Positions 9,377 to 17,765 of a DNA stretch of 64,000 nt are shown one piece after another. Position 1 is the stretch's first letter. Each line of letters begins with the position of its first letter. The position numbers were made by a program, and so were the translations under genes. The notes beneath the pieces were generated by a model. It saw nothing but the letters and a program-made list of their open reading frames with translations. It was not told where the DNA came from and ran no database searches. The stretch covers positions 13,893 to 77,892 of the forward strand of contig DATAEK010000051.1 in assembly GCA_036258055.1 (NCBI GenBank), in the 5' to 3' direction. The stretch comes from DATAEK01 sp036258055. Lineage in GTDB: Bacteria; Acidobacteriota; Vicinamibacteria; Vicinamibacterales; 2-12-FULL-66-21.

Positions 9377-12151
9377 TCATACGCTCCGGAGCGCGATGAC
9401 TGGATCGACCAGCGCAGCCCGTCGAGCGGGGAGGTAGGCCGCGAGGATCGTGACCACCACGAGCACCGCCAGGACGATCATGTTGGTGAGCGGATCGGAC
9501 GCCGTCACGTCGAAGAGCAACGCGCTCAGCCACCGGACCGTGACGAATGCGGCCACGGCGCCGACCGCGACGCCTGCAGCGACGACGGTGGCGGCGTCGC
9601 GGACCACGAGGCCGACGACCTCGCGCCACTGCGCGCCGAGGGCCATCCGTACGCCAATCTCGCGTGTCCGGCCGGCGACCGCATATGAAAGGGTGCCGTA
9701 GAGGCCGAGCGACGCGAGAAAGAGCGCGATTGCCGCGAAGCCGGCCGCCAGGTAGGCCACGATCCGCTCGCGGCCGACGTCGCGTGTGACTCGCGCAGAC
9801 ATGGCCGCCACGCCCTCGAGAACGAGCCCGGGTTCGGCCTGGCGAAGCGCATCGCGGACGCGCGGCGCGATCTCGGTTGGTTCGCCCGCGACACGCACGT
9901 CGAGGGTTTCGGTTGCGGCCTGAGGCGAACCGCGCTGGCCGATGGGGAAGTAGATCATCGGCGGCGGCGGCACGTGCAACGTCACGACGCGTGCGTCGCC
10001 CACGACACCGACGATTTCGGTGTCGAGCTGCGAATCGCCGAGGCGTCTGCCGATCGGATTCTGACCTGGGAAGTAGCGGCGCGCGATGGATTGCGTAACG
10101 ATCGCGACCCTGGCGCCGGAGGCGACGTCGTGGGCGTCGAACTCGCGTCCGGCGACGAGGGGAATGCCGGTCGTCGCGAAATAGGCCGGTCCCACCCAGT
10201 TTTCCTGTGCGGAACCAGCTTCCTGTGCGCCCTCGATCCTGAAGCTGGTGGAATGTGTGCAGTTGTCCAGCAGTCCGCAGGTCGAGACCGAGGCGGACGT
10301 GACGCCCGGGACGTCTCGCACCACGGCGACCAGCCGATCCCTCAGCGCTGGCCACGCGTCAGGTGCGTGGCCATTGGCCGTCACGTCGACGGTTGCGCTG
10401 ACCAGGCGGTCGACGGTGAAACCCGGATCGAGGCGCACGAAGTTCATCAGCGTCCGTCCGAGGAGCACGGCCGCAAACACGACCGCGACCGAGAGCGCGA
10501 ACTGAACCGCCACGAGCGGCCGCATTCCCTTCATCGTCGAGCGCGTGGCCGACCGTTGCTGGGTCGCGGTGAGCGGAAGATCCCGCCCGAGCTTTGCCGC
10601 CCTGAGTGCCGGCGCGAGTCCGAAGAGCATGGACATGACGAGTGTGATTCCGCTCGCAAAGAGCGTGACTCGCACGTCCGGATTGAAGACCGCCGGAAGG
10701 GAACGAGTGGTATTGAGGACGAGGCGGGCGACGGTGGCGCTTACCCAGACGCCACCGAGCAAGCCAATCCCGCCGCCAAGCGTCGAGAGCATCACGCTCT
10801 CGGTCATGTACTGGCGGATCAGCTGTCCGCGTGTGGCGCCGAGCGACACGCGAATGGCCGCGTCGTGCGCGTGACCCGCGGCGCGGGCCAGCATCAGATT
10901 GGCCACGTTCGCGCAGGTCACGAGTAGAACGACGGCGACGATCGCGGCGAGCGTCAGCAGTACCTGGGAAAATTGCGCACGGAGTCCGGAGAATCCCCGC
11001 GCGAAGGGCTCGACCGCGAGCGTGTGCGCCAGCATGTCGTCGCGGCCCTGCCGGTCCGTGAACGATGACGCCAGATCCGCGACGCCCTGGCGGTTCGCGG
11101 TCTCGAGCAGGAACGTCGCACGGACCAGATTGCTACCCGGGACGCGGCCAACCAGATTGAGCCACGCGATACGATCCTCGGACACCCACGGTTTCGACCG
11201 ATCGCCTGCGTTGTACGAGCTGGAGTTGTTGTCGTAGTGCAGCGCAGACTGGAGCGTCAGCGGCAGCCACAAGTCGGTTTCGACGTCGGTCCAGATTCCA
11301 GCAAAGCTCCTGGGCGCGATGCCGACCACGGTCACCAGCGCACCGTTGACATCAAATGTCTGCCCGAGCGCCGAGTCGGCGCTGCCAAACGCCCGTTTCC
11401 ACATCCCGTCGCTGATGACCGCCACTGCGCGTTCGGCGCGAACGTCGGGCTCGGCGAGGAATCGTCCGCGCGCCGGTGAAATCCCGAGGGTGGAGAAGAA
11501 ATTGCCGGAGACCAATTGCGCGCGTGTCGGCACCGGTGTGGCGGAGCCCGGCAGCCGCAGCAGAAACCGGGAGCTGCGCGTGACGGCGGCCAGCGAGCCG
11601 TGCGGGCCGAGCGCCTGTTGCAGTCTCTCGTACCGAGGGTACGAGAAGCGCAGATAGCGGCCGGTGCCGCCAGCAGCGTCGGGTACGCCACGGGGCGTAC
11701 GTTCGTAGAGGGTGACGAGCTCGTGCGCCGCCGGCAGCGGGAGGGGCTTGAACAGGACGGCGTCGAGGAGTGTGAAGATCGCGGTATTGGCGCCGATGCC
11801 GACTGCGAGCGTCAGGATGACCGTGAGCGTGAAGCCGGGGGTCTTACGCAGCGAACGCAGACCGTGCCGGAGATCGCGCAGCAAGGTCTCGAATCCCGCA
11901 CCGGTCCTGGCATCGCGGACCTGCTCTTTGACAGACTCGACGCGGCCCAGTTCCAAGGTCGCGGCTCGCTCTGCCTCCGATTGACTCATGCCCCGGTTCT
12001 TGTTCTCGTCGACCAGCAGCGCACGCAGGCTGCGCAACTCCTGATCGAGGTCGTTCTCGAGGTGACGGCGCCAGACGACGTTGCGCCACAGACTGAGGAC
12101 GCGTCGTCTCATCGACAACCGCGCGCCTCGTTGCTCGAGATCGTGAGTCAT
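9377..12151 (-). CDS. MacB/FtsX-type permease, PadR-linked (ADOP family)
   Basis: 924 residues from the ATG at 12151. After a cytoplasmic N-terminal region (about 1-95, with ENDLDQELRSLRALL and LRDLRHGLRSLRKTPGF) comes the first transmembrane helix (TLTVILTLAVGIGANTAIFTLLDAVLF), a large MacB-type periplasmic domain, an FtsX quartet, a second periplasmic domain and a final FtsX domain ending DPVIALRSV. There is no ATPase domain or adjacent ATPase gene, as in the 'duplicated orphan permease' group abundant in Acidobacteria. The ATG overlaps the stop codon of the PadR gene (ATGA at 12148-12151), so the two are translationally coupled. The longer frame up to 12295 lies entirely inside the PadR gene and is rejected. 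Confidence 0.9.
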   Translation of the reverse strand: MTHDLEQRGARLSMRRRVLSLWRNVVWRRHLENDLDQELRSLRALLVDENKNRGMSQSEAERAATLELGRVESVKEQVRDARTGAGFETLLRDLRHGLRSLRKTPGFTLTVILTLAVGIGANTAIFTLLDAVLFKPLPLPAAHELVTLYERTPRGVPDAAGGTGRYLRFSYPRYERLQQALGPHGSLAAVTRSSRFLLRLPGSATPVPTRAQLVSGNFFSTLGISPARGRFLAEPDVRAERAVAVISDGMWKRAFGSADSALGQTFDVNGALVTVVGIAPRSFAGIWTDVETDLWLPLTLQSALHYDNNSSSYNAGDRSKPWVSEDRIAWLNLVGRVPGSNLVRATFLLETANRQGVADLASSFTDRQGRDDMLAHTLAVEPFARGFSGLRAQFSQVLLTLAAIVAVVLLVTCANVANLMLARAAGHAHDAAIRVSLGATRGQLIRQYMTESVMLSTLGGGIGLLGGVWVSATVARLVLNTTRSLPAVFNPDVRVTLFASGITLVMSMLFGLAPALRAAKLGRDLPLTATQQRSATRSTMKGMRPLVAVQFALSVAVVFAAVLLGRTLMNFVRLDPGFTVDRLVSATVDVTANGHAPDAWPALRDRLVAVVRDVPGVTSASVSTCGLLDNCTHSTSFRIEGAQEAGSAQENWVGPAYFATTGIPLVAGREFDAHDVASGARVAIVTQSIARRYFPGQNPIGRRLGDSQLDTEIVGVVGDARVVTLHVPPPPMIYFPIGQRGSPQAATETLDVRVAGEPTEIAPRVRDALRQAEPGLVLEGVAAMSARVTRDVGRERIVAYLAAGFAAIALFLASLGLYGTLSYAVAGRTREIGVRMALGAQWREVVGLVVRDAATVVAAGVAVGAVAAFVTVRWLSALLFDVTASDPLTNMIVLAVLVVVTILAAYLPARRAALVDPVIALRSV

Positions 12152-12477
12152 GTTTCGAGCGCCCGCGCCATGGCGACCGCAATGCGATTCCATTGCGCCG
12201 CTTCTTCGGTCAGCTGACGGCGGCCGGCGCGGGTCAACGTGTAGTACTTGGCACGGCGATTGTTTTCCGACGGCTGCCAGTCCGCTTCCAGCCATCCTGC
12301 TTCTTCGAGACGATGCAGAGCAGGGAAGAGCGATCCGGGCTGAACGCTGAACGCGCCAGCCGTCATCTGCTCGATACGCCGGGAGACGCCGAGACCGTGA
12401 AGCGCGCCCGTGCTGAGCGCTTTGAGGATCAGCAGGTCGAGGGTGCCCTGCAGCAGGCTGGTCCGTGCGGATGCCAG
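12148..12477 (-). CDS. PadR-family transcriptional repressor
   Basis: A 109-residue PadR winged helix: LLQGTLDLLILKALSTGALHG, then SVQPGSLFPALHRLEEAGWLEADW and RRAKYYTLTRAGRRQL. An ATG exists only at 12366, after the first third of the domain, so it cannot be the true start. Extending upstream, the best candidate is CTG at 12477 with AGGAG 7 nt before it, giving a full-length protein. Such CTG starts are rare; a mis-sequenced base is possible. The gene overlaps the permease by 4 nt. PadR proteins commonly repress their own unit and sense small hydrophobic compounds. Confidence 0.82.
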   Translation of the reverse strand: MASARTSLLQGTLDLLILKALSTGALHGLGVSRRIEQMTAGAFSVQPGSLFPALHRLEEAGWLEADWQPSENNRRAKYYTLTRAGRRQLTEEAAQWNRIAVAMARALET

Positions 12478-12485
12478 ATCGACAC

Positions 12486-12540
12486 TCCTATCGAAAGACG
12501 ATACGAGTATGGGAGCGGCTCCTATCGAATGTCAATAGGA
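12486..12540 (-). promoter_or_regulatory. Promoter and repeated operator of the PadR-permease unit
   Basis: On the minus strand, TTGACA (12530-12535) and CATACT (12506-12511) are separated by 18 bp, a good sigma-70-type promoter. TCCTATCGAA (plus strand) occurs twice, at 12486-12495 and 12520-12529, and the second copy forms an inverted repeat TCCTAT-N9-ATAGGA (12520-12540) over the -35 box. The other copy contains the AGGAG ribosome site. This is a plausible autoregulatory PadR operator. On the plus strand, a TATAAT at 12595-12600 may serve the divergent symporter gene. Confidence 0.55.
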
Positions 12541-12648
12541 AGGGGCAAACGCGACGGACAGGCCTCGCCCGGAACGCGGCTCGAGCTGAAGGGCTATAAT
12601 GCCCCGCTTCGCACCCCCTCTCGTCCGCCGCGCAGGAGGCCCGCAGGT

Positions 12649-13929
12649 ATGTCGTTGACGACCCGTGTGATCGCGGGGCTGGCGCTGGGGCTTGCTGCCG
12701 GAGCCGCGGCCCATTTCTCAGGTCATCCTCTCTTGCTCGGCGTTGCGGACCTGGTGGAGCCGATCGGCACGATCTGGGTAAACGCGATCCTGATGACGGT
12801 CATTCCGCTCGTGGTCTCGAGCCTGATCGTCGGAGTGGCGTCGACGGCCGATGCGCGAGCGATCGGCCGTCTGGGGTGGCAAGCGCTCCTGCTCTTCCTG
12901 TTGTTCTGTTCCGTGTGCGCGGTGTTCACCGCATTGACCGCGCCGCCGCTCCTGGCGCGGCTTGCGATCGACCCGGCGACCGTGACGTCCATTCGCGCTG
13001 GCGCCGTCAGCGCCCTTTCGGCGCACGCCGTGACCACCCCACCGGGCGTTGGGCAGTGGCTGACGGGGGTTGTGCCTTCGAACGCCGTCAAGGCTGCCGC
13101 CGACGGGGCCATGCTACCGCTGGTAGTCTTCACGGTTGCGTTTGCCCTGGCGGCCACACGGATCAAGCCCGATCTGCGCCACGCGGTGCTCGGGTTGTTT
13201 GAAGCCGTGGCGGCGGCGATGCGCGTGCTGATCGAGTGGATCCTGGCGTGTGCGCCGGTCGGAGTGTTCGGGCTCGCGTTCCCGCTCGCGGCGCGCGTAG
13301 GAATCAGCGCGATTGGTGCACTGGGCTACTACGTCGCACTCGTGTCGGCGACGTGTGTGTTGCTGTTGCTTGCGCTCTATCCTGTAGCGGCCGTCGCCGG
13401 CGGAGTGGGGATACGCGCCTTCGCGCGCGCCGTCGCACCCGCTCAGGCCGTGGCGTTCAGCTCGCGTTCGTCGCTCGCGTCGCTGCCCGCGCTGATCGAT
13501 GGCGCCGAACGGCTGGGGCTGCCGCCGGCGGTGACCGGTTTCTGCCTTCCGCTGGCTGTCTCGACGTTCAAGTTCTGCGGTCCCGTCGTGACGATCGGAG
13601 GCATGCTGTTCATCGGCCGCCTCTACGGAATCCCCATCGACTCCTGGCGCCTCGTACAAGCCGCCGCGCTGGCAGTGCTCCTGACATTCGCCGTACCCGG
13701 CATTCCGGGCGGCGCGCTCATCGTTGGCTCTCCCATCTTCGTTGCCGCGGGTTTGCCGCTCGAAGGCATTGGCATGTTGCTGGCCGTCGACACGATTCCC
13801 GATATGTTCCGCGCCCCAGCGAACGTCACGGCCGATCTGACGGTTGCGACGATTCTGGCTCGCACGGCACATGTCGTGTCACCGCCCGCGCGGGTGACGG
13901 CTGAGAACGCAGCATCGATTGGCGTCTAA
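12649..13929 (+). CDS. Dicarboxylate/amino acid:cation symporter (DAACS/SDF family)
   Basis: 426 residues with about eight hydrophobic segments starting MSLTTRVIAGLALGLAAG. The family signature around helix hairpin 1 appears as SSRSSLASLPALI (normally S-S-S-T-LP), and helix 7 as TFKFCGPVVTIGG. The usual NMDGTA-type motif is replaced, so substrate preference cannot be read from it. Hairpin 2 is represented by GIPGGALIVGSPIF, and DTIPDMFRAPANVTADL resembles the D-R-T-N-V-GD motif. The start has GGAGG 9 nt upstream; the frame is open further 5' but that part overlaps the PadR gene. The protein should import acidic substrates with Na+ or H+ in the inner membrane. Confidence 0.88.
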   Translation: MSLTTRVIAGLALGLAAGAAAHFSGHPLLLGVADLVEPIGTIWVNAILMTVIPLVVSSLIVGVASTADARAIGRLGWQALLLFLLFCSVCAVFTALTAPPLLARLAIDPATVTSIRAGAVSALSAHAVTTPPGVGQWLTGVVPSNAVKAAADGAMLPLVVFTVAFALAATRIKPDLRHAVLGLFEAVAAAMRVLIEWILACAPVGVFGLAFPLAARVGISAIGALGYYVALVSATCVLLLLALYPVAAVAGGVGIRAFARAVAPAQAVAFSSRSSLASLPALIDGAERLGLPPAVTGFCLPLAVSTFKFCGPVVTIGGMLFIGRLYGIPIDSWRLVQAAALAVLLTFAVPGIPGGALIVGSPIFVAAGLPLEGIGMLLAVDTIPDMFRAPANVTADLTVATILARTAHVVSPPARVTAENAASIGV

Positions 13930-13968
13930 CTCTGCGCAGACCCTTACTCGTGCGGTTGCGGGACTCCA

Positions 13969-14140
13969 TCACTTCATGTCGATGACGCCGCGGAACGAAC
14001 CGTGGCTGACACCAGTGGATCGGTCCACCTGACGGACCAGCACGATCTCGCGCTATCCTGTCGAGCGTGCCTGCGACGCGCGCGACATGCACCTGGTATT
14101 CCTGACCGTTGACTCGAAGTGGGATCAGTGCCGGAGCCAT
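13969..14140 (-). pseudogene. Possible small frameshifted gene
   Basis: From an ATG at 14140 one frame reads MAPALIPLRVNGQEYQVHVA and continues to about LDRI, then loses protein-like character. A second minus-strand frame picks up immediately with REIVLVRQVDRSTGVSHGSF and stops at 13969. Removing one base near 14045-14055 would give one continuous protein of about 56 residues. I do not recognise the family. This is the only gene-like signal in the 328-bp stretch between the symporter and the ATPase gene. Confidence 0.3.
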
Positions 14141-14257
14141 CCTCGATTTCAGGGGCTCCTCGAACGCTGCGGTTTTTCACGCACTGTACCCGCAGCCGAT
14201 TAATCGATGATGCTCAGACCATCCACGCAGCCCGATCCATCGGTGTAGCGCGCGCCG

Positions 14258-15418
14258 ATGCTCAACACATTGGCTGTCGGCGGCTACCGGTCGCTGCGCG
14301 ATTTCATCGCTCCGCTCGACAGGCTCAACCTCGTCACTGGTCCGAATGGCAGCGGGAAATCGAATCTGTACCGCGCGCTGCGTCTACTTGCTGAAACGGC
14401 GCAAGGCCGGGTGATTCCGTCGCTCGCGCGCGAGGGCGGCCTGCAATCGACACTCTGGGCCGGTCCCGAATCGATCTCCCGGTCCGTGCTTCGTGGCGAC
14501 CATCCTGTGCAGGGCGTCGCGAGGAAGAACCCGGTCAGCCTGCGTCTGGGTTTTGCTGCCGAGGACTTCGGCTATGCGATTGATCTCGGGCTCCCACCGC
14601 CGCCGGCCGGTGCGTTCGGGCACGATCCGGAGATCAAGCGGGAATGCATCTGGAGCGGACCAGTCCTGCGGCCGTCTGCGATGCTGGTGGATCGGCGTGG
14701 GCCACTGGTCAAATCGCGCGAAGGGAAAGGAGACTGGACGATCGTCACGCAGCACCTCGCCGGGTTCGACACCATGATGACGCACTGCGCTGACCCGCGA
14801 CATACCCCTGAGGTCCTGCTGCTGCGCGAGGAGATGCGCGGTTGGCGGTTTTACGATCATTTCCGGACGGATGCCGCGGCGCCCTCGCGGTTGCCTCAGA
14901 TCGGGACGCATACGCCTGTTCTGGGTCATGAGGGCGCCGACCTTGCTGCCGCGCTTCAGACGATCCGCGAGATCGGCGATGACGCCGCGCTGGATCGCGC
15001 CGTCGAGGATGCGTTTTCGGGCGGCCGCGTGACGGTGACCGTCGATCATGGATGGTTCGAGGTCGAAATGCAACAGCACGGGCTGCTGCGACCATTGAAA
15101 GCCGCCGAGCTGTCGGACGGCACATTGCGCTATTTGTTGTGGGTGGCGGCGCTGCTCACGCCGAGGCCACCCGGCCTGCTCGTCCTCAACGAGCCGGAGA
15201 CGAGCCTGCATCCGGATCTGCTCCCGGCGCTCGGGCGCCTCATCGCGCAGGCGGCCGAAAGATCACAGGTTGTCGTCGTGTCGCATGCGCCGGCGCTCAT
15301 CGACGCACTGCAGTCACTGCCTGAGTGCCACTCGATCATGCTCGAGAAGCAGTTCGGCCAGACGGTGCTTGCCGGTGACAAGGGCGAGCGGCCCTCCTGG
15401 CAGTGGCCAGCGAGATGA
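14258..15418 (+). CDS. SMC/RecF-like AAA ATPase (AAA_21)
   Basis: 386 residues. The N-terminus MLNTLAVGGYRSLRDF leads into Walker A GPNGSGKS at 28-35. The signature-like stretch is LSDGTLRYLLWVAALL, Walker B is LLVLNEPETSLHPDL, and the H-loop is VVVVSHAPALIDAL. This is the compact ABC-type ATPase domain of the RecF/OLD-like family, without an evident C-terminal Toprim domain. No partner nuclease (such as a GajB/PD-(D/E)XK or Toprim protein) is adjacent, so there is no sequence support for a defence role. The function is unknown. Confidence 0.85.
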   Translation: MLNTLAVGGYRSLRDFIAPLDRLNLVTGPNGSGKSNLYRALRLLAETAQGRVIPSLAREGGLQSTLWAGPESISRSVLRGDHPVQGVARKNPVSLRLGFAAEDFGYAIDLGLPPPPAGAFGHDPEIKRECIWSGPVLRPSAMLVDRRGPLVKSREGKGDWTIVTQHLAGFDTMMTHCADPRHTPEVLLLREEMRGWRFYDHFRTDAAAPSRLPQIGTHTPVLGHEGADLAAALQTIREIGDDAALDRAVEDAFSGGRVTVTVDHGWFEVEMQQHGLLRPLKAAELSDGTLRYLLWVAALLTPRPPGLLVLNEPETSLHPDLLPALGRLIAQAAERSQVVVVSHAPALIDALQSLPECHSIMLEKQFGQTVLAGDKGERPSWQWPAR

Positions 15419-15448
15419 CAGGCGCGGTCATCGGTATACTTCTCACCA

Positions 15449-16066
15449 ATGAGCCTGGTCACGCGCGGCCTCATCGTGCTGGTCATGGGCTGGCCGCTGT
15501 TCACGCCGGCGACTGCCAGGGCGCAGGTGGTGGAGATCAGCCCGATGGCGGGTTACCGATTCGGTGGTGACTTCTTCGAGCTCATCACCAATCAGCGTGT
15601 CGATGCCGATGGCGCACCCGCCGCGGGCGTCGCGGTCAACGTGCCGCTCCACGATGGGTTGCAGGTCGAAGCGCTGTTCACGCACCAGGAGGCTCGGATC
15701 ACCGTTCCTGCAACCGGGTCGCGACCGGCGTCCCAGTGGCGCATCGCGGTCGATCACTGGATGGCCGGAGGCCTGCAGGAGTTCGGGTCGACCCGCGCGC
15801 GCCCGTTTCTGACCGGCCTGCTCGGGCTGACGCGCTATGCGGCTGACGGCGACAACGAGATCCGGTTCACGGTCAGCGCCGGCGGCGGCGTGAAGCTGTT
15901 TCCGGCGCGACACCTGGGCGTGCGCTTCGACGGTCGGGTGTTTGCGACGATCGTCGACGCCGAAGGGAGCGCGCTGGCGTGCTCTCCCGGGATCTGTCTC
16001 GTGGCCTTCGACGCTCACGTCGTCTGGCAGGCGGAATTCACCACGGGTCTGACGGTGGTGTTCTGA
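15449..16066 (+). CDS. Outer-membrane beta-barrel-like protein
   Basis: 205 residues with a signal peptide (cleavage after ARA, residue 25) and alternating polar/hydrophobic strands (VEISPMAGYRFGGDFF, VNVPLHDGLQVEALFTHQEA, PFLTGLLGLTRYAA, FTVSAGGGVKLFPARHLGVRFDGRVFA). The C-terminal strand ends in TGLTVVF, a terminal aromatic typical of BAM substrates. It probably forms an 8-strand barrel in the outer membrane. No substrate can be inferred. Confidence 0.72.
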   Translation: MSLVTRGLIVLVMGWPLFTPATARAQVVEISPMAGYRFGGDFFELITNQRVDADGAPAAGVAVNVPLHDGLQVEALFTHQEARITVPATGSRPASQWRIAVDHWMAGGLQEFGSTRARPFLTGLLGLTRYAADGDNEIRFTVSAGGGVKLFPARHLGVRFDGRVFATIVDAEGSALACSPGICLVAFDAHVVWQAEFTTGLTVVF

Positions 16067-16135
16067 GCGGTTCGGTGGCGGCGCACACAGGTTGGTCCGG
16101 CTGATGCCGGACGCGGTGAATCGCAACGAGCCCGG

Positions 16136-17671
16136 CTAAAACCGGACGCCACGTTCCAGTGATACCTCGGCCTGCAGGCTGACAACGTCCCGCCCGATCG
16201 TGGCGACCGCGAGTGTGCGATCGCCCAGCTTGTAGCGGATCGCGCAGTCGCTCTCGAACGAGCCGTCCACCTCGACGCGATCCCACTTCTCCGCGTGACC
16301 GACGTAGTTGATCGTCACGTCGTAGTGCTGGCTCCAGAAAAACGGAACCGCGGCGAATCGCTCGCGATAGCCGAGCATGTTCCTGGCGGCCGTTTGTCCC
16401 TGACGCTCGGCGACCACCCAGTGCTCGACACGGATGCGGTTGCCGGTGTGCCGGTCGGGCCATCGCGCGACATCGCCCGCGGCGAAGATGCCAGGCGCAC
16501 TGGTCTCGAGATACTCGTTGACGCTGATGCCGCGGTCGATCGCCAGGCCGGCGCGCTCGGCGAATTCGACCGCCGGCCGCACGCCGACGCCGAGGACCAG
16601 GAAGTCGGCGGGGATCGTCGTGCCGTCGCTCAATACCGCCTTGCGATCATCGAGCCGCTGAACCGTCTGGCCGAGGTGGAACACCACGCCGTGGCTTTCG
16701 TGCAGCTGGCGGATGAAACGGCCCACTTCCGATCCCATCACGCGCTCCAGGGGCTGGTGGTCGGGAGCCACGACATGGACGGCGATGTCGCGTGCGCGCA
16801 GCGATGCCGCGACCTCGAGGCCGATGAAGCTCGACCCGACGACAACCACTGTCTTGGCCGCTGCGGCACGCGCGACGATAGCCCGGCTGTCCGCGAAGGT
16901 GCGGAGGTAGTGAATCTGCGAGCTGGACGCGCCCGCGATCTCCAGTCGGACCGGATCCGCCCCCGTGGCGATGAGGAGTGTGTCGAAGTCCTGAGTCTTG
17001 CCGTTTTCGAGCCGCAGCTGCTTGTTCCCGGCATCCAGCGCAGATACGCGCGAGTTGAGCAGGAGCTCGATGCGCCGTTCGGAGTAGAACTCCGGTGACC
17101 GCAGCGGAATCCAGTCGTCCTTGGCGGTGCCCGCGAGGAAGTCCTTCGACAGATTCGGCCGGTCGCTCGGCGGATCACCATCCGCGCTCAGGATGACCAG
17201 CGATCCGTCGTAGCCCTCCCGACGAAGCATGTCGGCCGCAGCCAGGCCAGCCGCGCCGCCTCCCAGAATGACGATCGACGTGGGAGCCTTGTCGGGTTTC
17301 TTTGACCCTTGCGGTCCACTCGGGCCCGGCTCCGCGAGTTTCTCTCTCACGTACACCATGTCGCCGACCCGTTCCACACGCCAACAGGCGATCGGATCGA
17401 GGGCCGGTGCTCGCAACGGCTCGCCGGTGCGCAGGCTGAAACAGGCGTGATGCCACGGGCATCGCACCGTCTCGCCGTCAACGATGCCGTCGGCGAGCGG
17501 CCCGTGGTAGTGCGTGCAATGCGCACCGACAGCGAAGCACGCGTCGCCCCGCCGAACGAGGATCGCGTCCTCGTCATCGACGCGCCCGGACACCGTCCCG
17601 CCATCTGGAATGTCCCGGAAGGAGAAGCCGGCTTTGAGGTTGGGAGCCGAACGGGCAGTTTCATCGGTCAT
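16136..17671 (-). CDS. Rieske-FAD/NAD(P) oxidoreductase (AIF-like ferredoxin reductase)
   Basis: 511 residues. The N-terminal Rieske domain carries both cluster motifs: C52-T-H54 and C71-P-W-H74. A pyridine nucleotide-disulfide oxidoreductase follows, with an FAD motif VILGGGAAGLAAADML, an NAD motif VVVVGSSFIGLEVAASL, ATGADP and EYLETSAPGIFAAGDVA, and a reductase C-terminal domain. The layout matches AIFM3-like flavoproteins that transfer electrons from NAD(P)H through FAD to an iron-sulfur centre. I chose the ATG at 17671 because GAGG lies 6 nt upstream; the longer start at 17695 is less well placed. No partner oxygenase gene is adjacent. Confidence 0.9.
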   Translation of the reverse strand: MTDETARSAPNLKAGFSFRDIPDGGTVSGRVDDEDAILVRRGDACFAVGAHCTHYHGPLADGIVDGETVRCPWHHACFSLRTGEPLRAPALDPIACWRVERVGDMVYVREKLAEPGPSGPQGSKKPDKAPTSIVILGGGAAGLAAADMLRREGYDGSLVILSADGDPPSDRPNLSKDFLAGTAKDDWIPLRSPEFYSERRIELLLNSRVSALDAGNKQLRLENGKTQDFDTLLIATGADPVRLEIAGASSSQIHYLRTFADSRAIVARAAAAKTVVVVGSSFIGLEVAASLRARDIAVHVVAPDHQPLERVMGSEVGRFIRQLHESHGVVFHLGQTVQRLDDRKAVLSDGTTIPADFLVLGVGVRPAVEFAERAGLAIDRGISVNEYLETSAPGIFAAGDVARWPDRHTGNRIRVEHWVVAERQGQTAARNMLGYRERFAAVPFFWSQHYDVTINYVGHAEKWDRVEVDGSFESDCAIRYKLGDRTLAVATIGRDVVSLQAEVSLERGVRF

Positions 17672-17765
17672 GAGTGGCCTCGCGAAGGGCAGCATTATTC
17701 CACCAAAGCGACGCTTGCGCTTTTCTTCGAAGAATCAGGTAATGTGACGTCAGTTCGAACAGCTC

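Noticed and set aside
12193..12648. 152-codon extension of the symporter frame
   Set aside because: It overlaps the PadR gene and its promoter, lacks membrane segments, and a well-placed GGAGG precedes the ATG at 12649.
14258..15418. OLD/Gabija-like defence ATPase
   Set aside because: The ATPase lacks a Toprim domain and has no nuclease or helicase partner next to it, so no defence system can be claimed.
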